Positions 12,080-13,928 of a DNA stretch of 13,928 nt are shown in pieces. The position numbers and the translations under genes were made by a program. Position 1 is the stretch's first letter. Every line of letters starts with the position of its first letter. Source of the stretch: RGIG1918 sp964570895. Its GTDB lineage: Bacteria; Cyanobacteriota; Vampirovibrionia; Gastranaerophilales; Gastranaerophilaceae. The stretch is from assembly GCA_964570895.1 (NCBI GenBank), contig CAZMZD010000022.1, positions 1 through 13,928 of the forward strand, written 5' to 3'. Below the pieces are notes generated by a model. The model did not search any database. It saw nothing but the letters and a program-made list of their open reading frames with translations, and was not told the origin of the DNA.

Positions 12080-13417
12080 ATGATTGATATAGCAGAAATT
12101 TTTAACAACAATAAAAAATATTTCAAAGACTTGGTGACGCTTGCGGTTCCGATTTTTACGGGGCACATTGCGCACACTTTAATTAATATCGGGGATATTT
12201 TGGTTGCAGGCAGGCATTCGACCCTTGCTCTTGCTGCAATTAGTGTTGCAAGTGCTATATTTATGACATTTTCAATTATCGGAATTGGCTTAATTATTAG
12301 CGTGTCGCCCGTTATTGCAAATTTAAGGGGCAAAAGAGAGGACTCTAAAAGTTTAATCCGCCCCACTCTTTTATATTCAATCATAATGGGCACGGCGGTT
12401 TTTCTGCTTGCAAGGCTAAGTGCGCTTTTTGTGCCATATATGGAACTTGCGGACAATTTAACTCCTTATGTTATTGAATATTTAAACATAACAAGCTGGT
12501 CTGCCTTTGGGATATGCATTTTTGTTGGTTTGAAGGAATTTTTGCAGGCTTATGAAATAGTTAAATTTCCTAATTTGCTTGCAGTAATTTCAATTTTTGC
12601 AAACCTCGCCCTAAATTTTGCTTTCGTTTTTGGTTTTTGGTTTGTGCCTGCTTATGGAGTTAAAGGGCTTGCGCTTGCAACAACCACAGTTAGAATTGGG
12701 CAAGCGGTTTTGCTCTTTTTATATTGTGCCCCATACTTAAAATTGCATCTAAGGCGCCAAAAGGGTTTTATGAAAGATTTGCTCAAAGTCGGCTGGCCGA
12801 TTGCACTTGCTTCTTTTATTGAATTTTTTGGTTTCAATGTTACGGCGGTTTTGGTTGGGAAATTTTCAGCGGTGCTTTCAGCTGCGCATAATATTATAGT
12901 GACTTTTGCCGGTGCCACATATTCTGTACCGCTCTCTGTTGCCTCTGCGCTTGCGGTAAAAATTGGCTTTGCGAAAGGCGAGAGGAATTACTCGGATATT
13001 GTAAAATATTATAGAGCAGGTATTATTTTCATAATCGCTTTTATGCTTGTGATGAGCGCTGTTTATCTTTGTGCTTCAGAATATATTATTAAGTTATTTA
13101 CGCCTGACAACGAAGTTGTTCAAGCGACAATTCCTGTAATTTTGCTTTTTGCTTGTTTTCTTATGTTCGATGGCATTCAAGGGATATCTGGCGGCGCACT
13201 TCGTGGAATTAAAAAAACAAAACCAATTATGTTGTCAATGTTTATCGCGTTTATTTTTATTGGCATACCGATAGGTTCAGTGCTTGCTTTTAAATATGGA
13301 ATTGTTTTAAAAGGCTTTTGGATAGGGCTTGCCCTTGCATTGTTTAGTGCAAGTATTTTCTCAACGACTTTCTTTTTATATAACTTAAGGAAGATTAAAA
13401 GGGAGTTTGCAAAATAG
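12080..13417 (+). CDS. MATE-family multidrug/Na+ (or H+) antiporter
   Basis: The 445-residue protein has about twelve hydrophobic helices and fits the MATE family length (440-460). The start, LVTLAVPIFTGHIAHTLINI (18-37), matches the first helix of the family (P-x-[IL]-x-x-x-[LI]-x-x-x-x-x-x-x-x-D), with GDILVAGRHSTLALAAISVA (38-57) following, as in VGxLGxxALAAVxxx. AYGVKGLALATTTVRIGQAV (192-211) matches the G-[VI]-x-GAAxATxxx block in the middle. These transporters expel cationic drugs or metabolites in exchange for Na+ or H+; the substrate cannot be deduced. It lies 52 bases after the flagellar genes and appears to have its own promoter, so it is probably not part of that operon. No terminator is evident after it. 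Confidence 0.9.
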   Translation: MIDIAEIFNNNKKYFKDLVTLAVPIFTGHIAHTLINIGDILVAGRHSTLALAAISVASAIFMTFSIIGIGLIISVSPVIANLRGKREDSKSLIRPTLLYSIIMGTAVFLLARLSALFVPYMELADNLTPYVIEYLNITSWSAFGICIFVGLKEFLQAYEIVKFPNLLAVISIFANLALNFAFVFGFWFVPAYGVKGLALATTTVRIGQAVLLFLYCAPYLKLHLRRQKGFMKDLLKVGWPIALASFIEFFGFNVTAVLVGKFSAVLSAAHNIIVTFAGATYSVPLSVASALAVKIGFAKGERNYSDIVKYYRAGIIFIIAFMLVMSAVYLCASEYIIKLFTPDNEVVQATIPVILLFACFLMFDGIQGISGGALRGIKKTKPIMLSMFIAFIFIGIPIGSVLAFKYGIVLKGFWIGLALALFSASIFSTTFFLYNLRKIKREFAK

Positions 13418-13460
13418 GCTATATTCTCTTGGCTTACTCAACAACTTAAATATATAAACT

Positions 13461-13633
13461 GTCACCCTGAATTTGCGAATTTCCGTACGAACGGAGTCGA
13501 GTGTAAAGCACGAGCGAGCATGTAGGTTGGGCATACTTGCCCAACAATCTAAGGCTGTAGGTCAGGCATTGCCTGACAAAAGCCATAAATAGTCATTCTG
13601 AAAGTTGTAGGGTGCGTTTATACACACCGCACA
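13461..13633. repeat. Cluster of REP-like palindromic repeats
   Basis: Three similar units each begin TGTAGG. At 13521-13545 TGTAG is followed by stem GTTGGGCA / TGCCCAAC with a 4-base loop. At 13556-13577 TGTAG is followed by GTCAGGC / GCCTGAC with a 3-base loop. At 13606-13632 TGTAGG is followed by a looser GTGCG / CGCAC stem. Upstream is a TCCGT/ACGGA hairpin (13482-13495), and GTCACCCTGA (13461-13470) and GTCATTCTGA (13592-13601) are near-copies. Units of the form TGTAGGTTGGG...CCCAAC are common extragenic palindromes in many bacterial genomes, including cyanobacteria. No gene is visible in 13418-13680. Confidence 0.7.
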
Positions 13634-13679
13634 ATTAAAGCATGAGTAGAATTTTTCAAAATTTTTATCACTAAACAGC

Positions 13680-13824
13680 GGATTTTGTGTAGGGCGAAAC
13701 GTGCGAAAGCAGGAGCGTTGGCAACGCCAAAAGCTCATTTTCGCAGGTGTAGACCCGAAGTGGCGAGGGCAGTGCAGACGACAAGCGAAGCGCAGGAAGC
13801 ACCTGCCCGAGTGAAACAAAATCC
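13680..13824. other. GC-richer segment with nested perfect stems (structured element)
   Basis: This segment is distinctly richer in G+C than its surroundings. GGATTTTGT (13680-13688) pairs perfectly with ACAAAATCC (13816-13824) and encloses everything. Inside, TGCGAAA (13702-13708) pairs with TTTCGCA (13739-13745) around GCGTT-GGC-AACGC (13715-13727). GCAGGTG (13743-13749) pairs with CACCTGC (13800-13806), overlapping the previous stem by three bases, so the two may be alternatives. TGTAGGG and TGTAGA recur (13688, 13748), tying it to the repeat cluster on its left. It could be a large composite repeat, a non-autonomous mobile element, or a noncoding RNA. Open frames across it are Arg/Ala- or Cys/Phe-rich and do not look like genes. 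Confidence 0.5.
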
Positions 13825-13895
13825 AAGACGAAAAAGCGGAGAGGTTTTGCGCCCACAGCTTAAATTGCAAAGTGTAAGGCATATTTTTGTTAAAT

Positions 13896-13912
13896 AGCTT
13901 TTCGCAAAAGCT
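13896..13912. repeat. AGCTTTT hairpin near the right edge
   Basis: AGCTTTT (13896-13902) and AAAAGCT (13906-13912) form a perfect 7-bp stem with a CGC loop. Directly after, CTCGACT (13911-13917) is the reverse complement of AGTCGAG (13495-13501) at the left of the repeat region, so the edge may be approaching the end of a larger inverted element. Confidence 0.45.
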
Positions 13913-13928
13913 CGACTGCGATTTCTGA

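Noticed and set aside
13461..13633. CRISPR array
   Set aside because: The TGTAGG units are palindromic, differ in sequence and have no regular repeat length or unique spacers; no cas genes are near.
13562..13897. Open frames on both strands across the repeat region (70-106 codons)
   Set aside because: Their products are dominated by Arg/Ala or Cys/Phe/Arg, follow the palindromic repeats and have no convincing ribosome site. They are best explained by local GC richness.

Overview
The window is AT-rich bacterial DNA with short intergenic gaps and canonical Shine-Dalgarno sites before many genes. It comes from a flagellated, probably anaerobic or microaerophilic bacterium. My best guess at lineage is the gut Gastranaerophilales (Vampirovibrionia, formerly Melainabacteria). 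This rests on overall style: base composition, a flavodiiron protein, a compact flagellar cluster, and a GNAT-like protein with an MNISFR-type N-terminus. It is an inference and was not tested by any search.

Left part (1-2731). A truncated leftward toxin-like gene (Gp49/HigB-like) runs off the edge. Next is a startless remnant that looks like the tail of a LysR-type regulator, followed by a leftward hexapeptide acetyltransferase. Divergent from it is a rightward cassette: HigB-like toxin, HigA-like antitoxin, an SMR/Gdx-type exporter and a uracil-DNA-glycosylase-like protein. The last three are tightly packed and have their own promoter with a palindrome in its spacer.

Middle (2732-8750). 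Here lie a LysM-like repeat protein behind a possible sigma-28 promoter, a leftward GNAT-like acetyltransferase, a Bax-inhibitor-1-type membrane protein, an M48-like exported protein whose HExxH motif has become HELGL, a 478-residue YwqK/MORN-like repeat protein and a complete flavodiiron protein. A strong intrinsic terminator follows the M48-like gene.

Right part (8751-13928). A leftward exported coiled-coil protein is divergent from a flagellar operon: fliJ, a short fliK-like gene and a FlgE/F/G-family rod or hook gene, with overlapping ends. A MATE transporter follows. The last 500 bases hold no credible gene but a cluster of palindromic repeats and a long nested-stem segment of clearly higher GC.

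The most interesting signals are: (1) four genes in which an extended -10 box (TGN plus hexamer) is placed so that the predicted start of transcription is the A of the ATG, implying leaderless mRNAs; (2) the toxin-antitoxin / exporter / UDG-like operon with an internal regulated promoter; (3) a perfect 13-bp inverted repeat that encloses the -10 box of the M48-like gene; (4) the loss of a metal-binding His in that gene; (5) the repeat-rich, structured right end.
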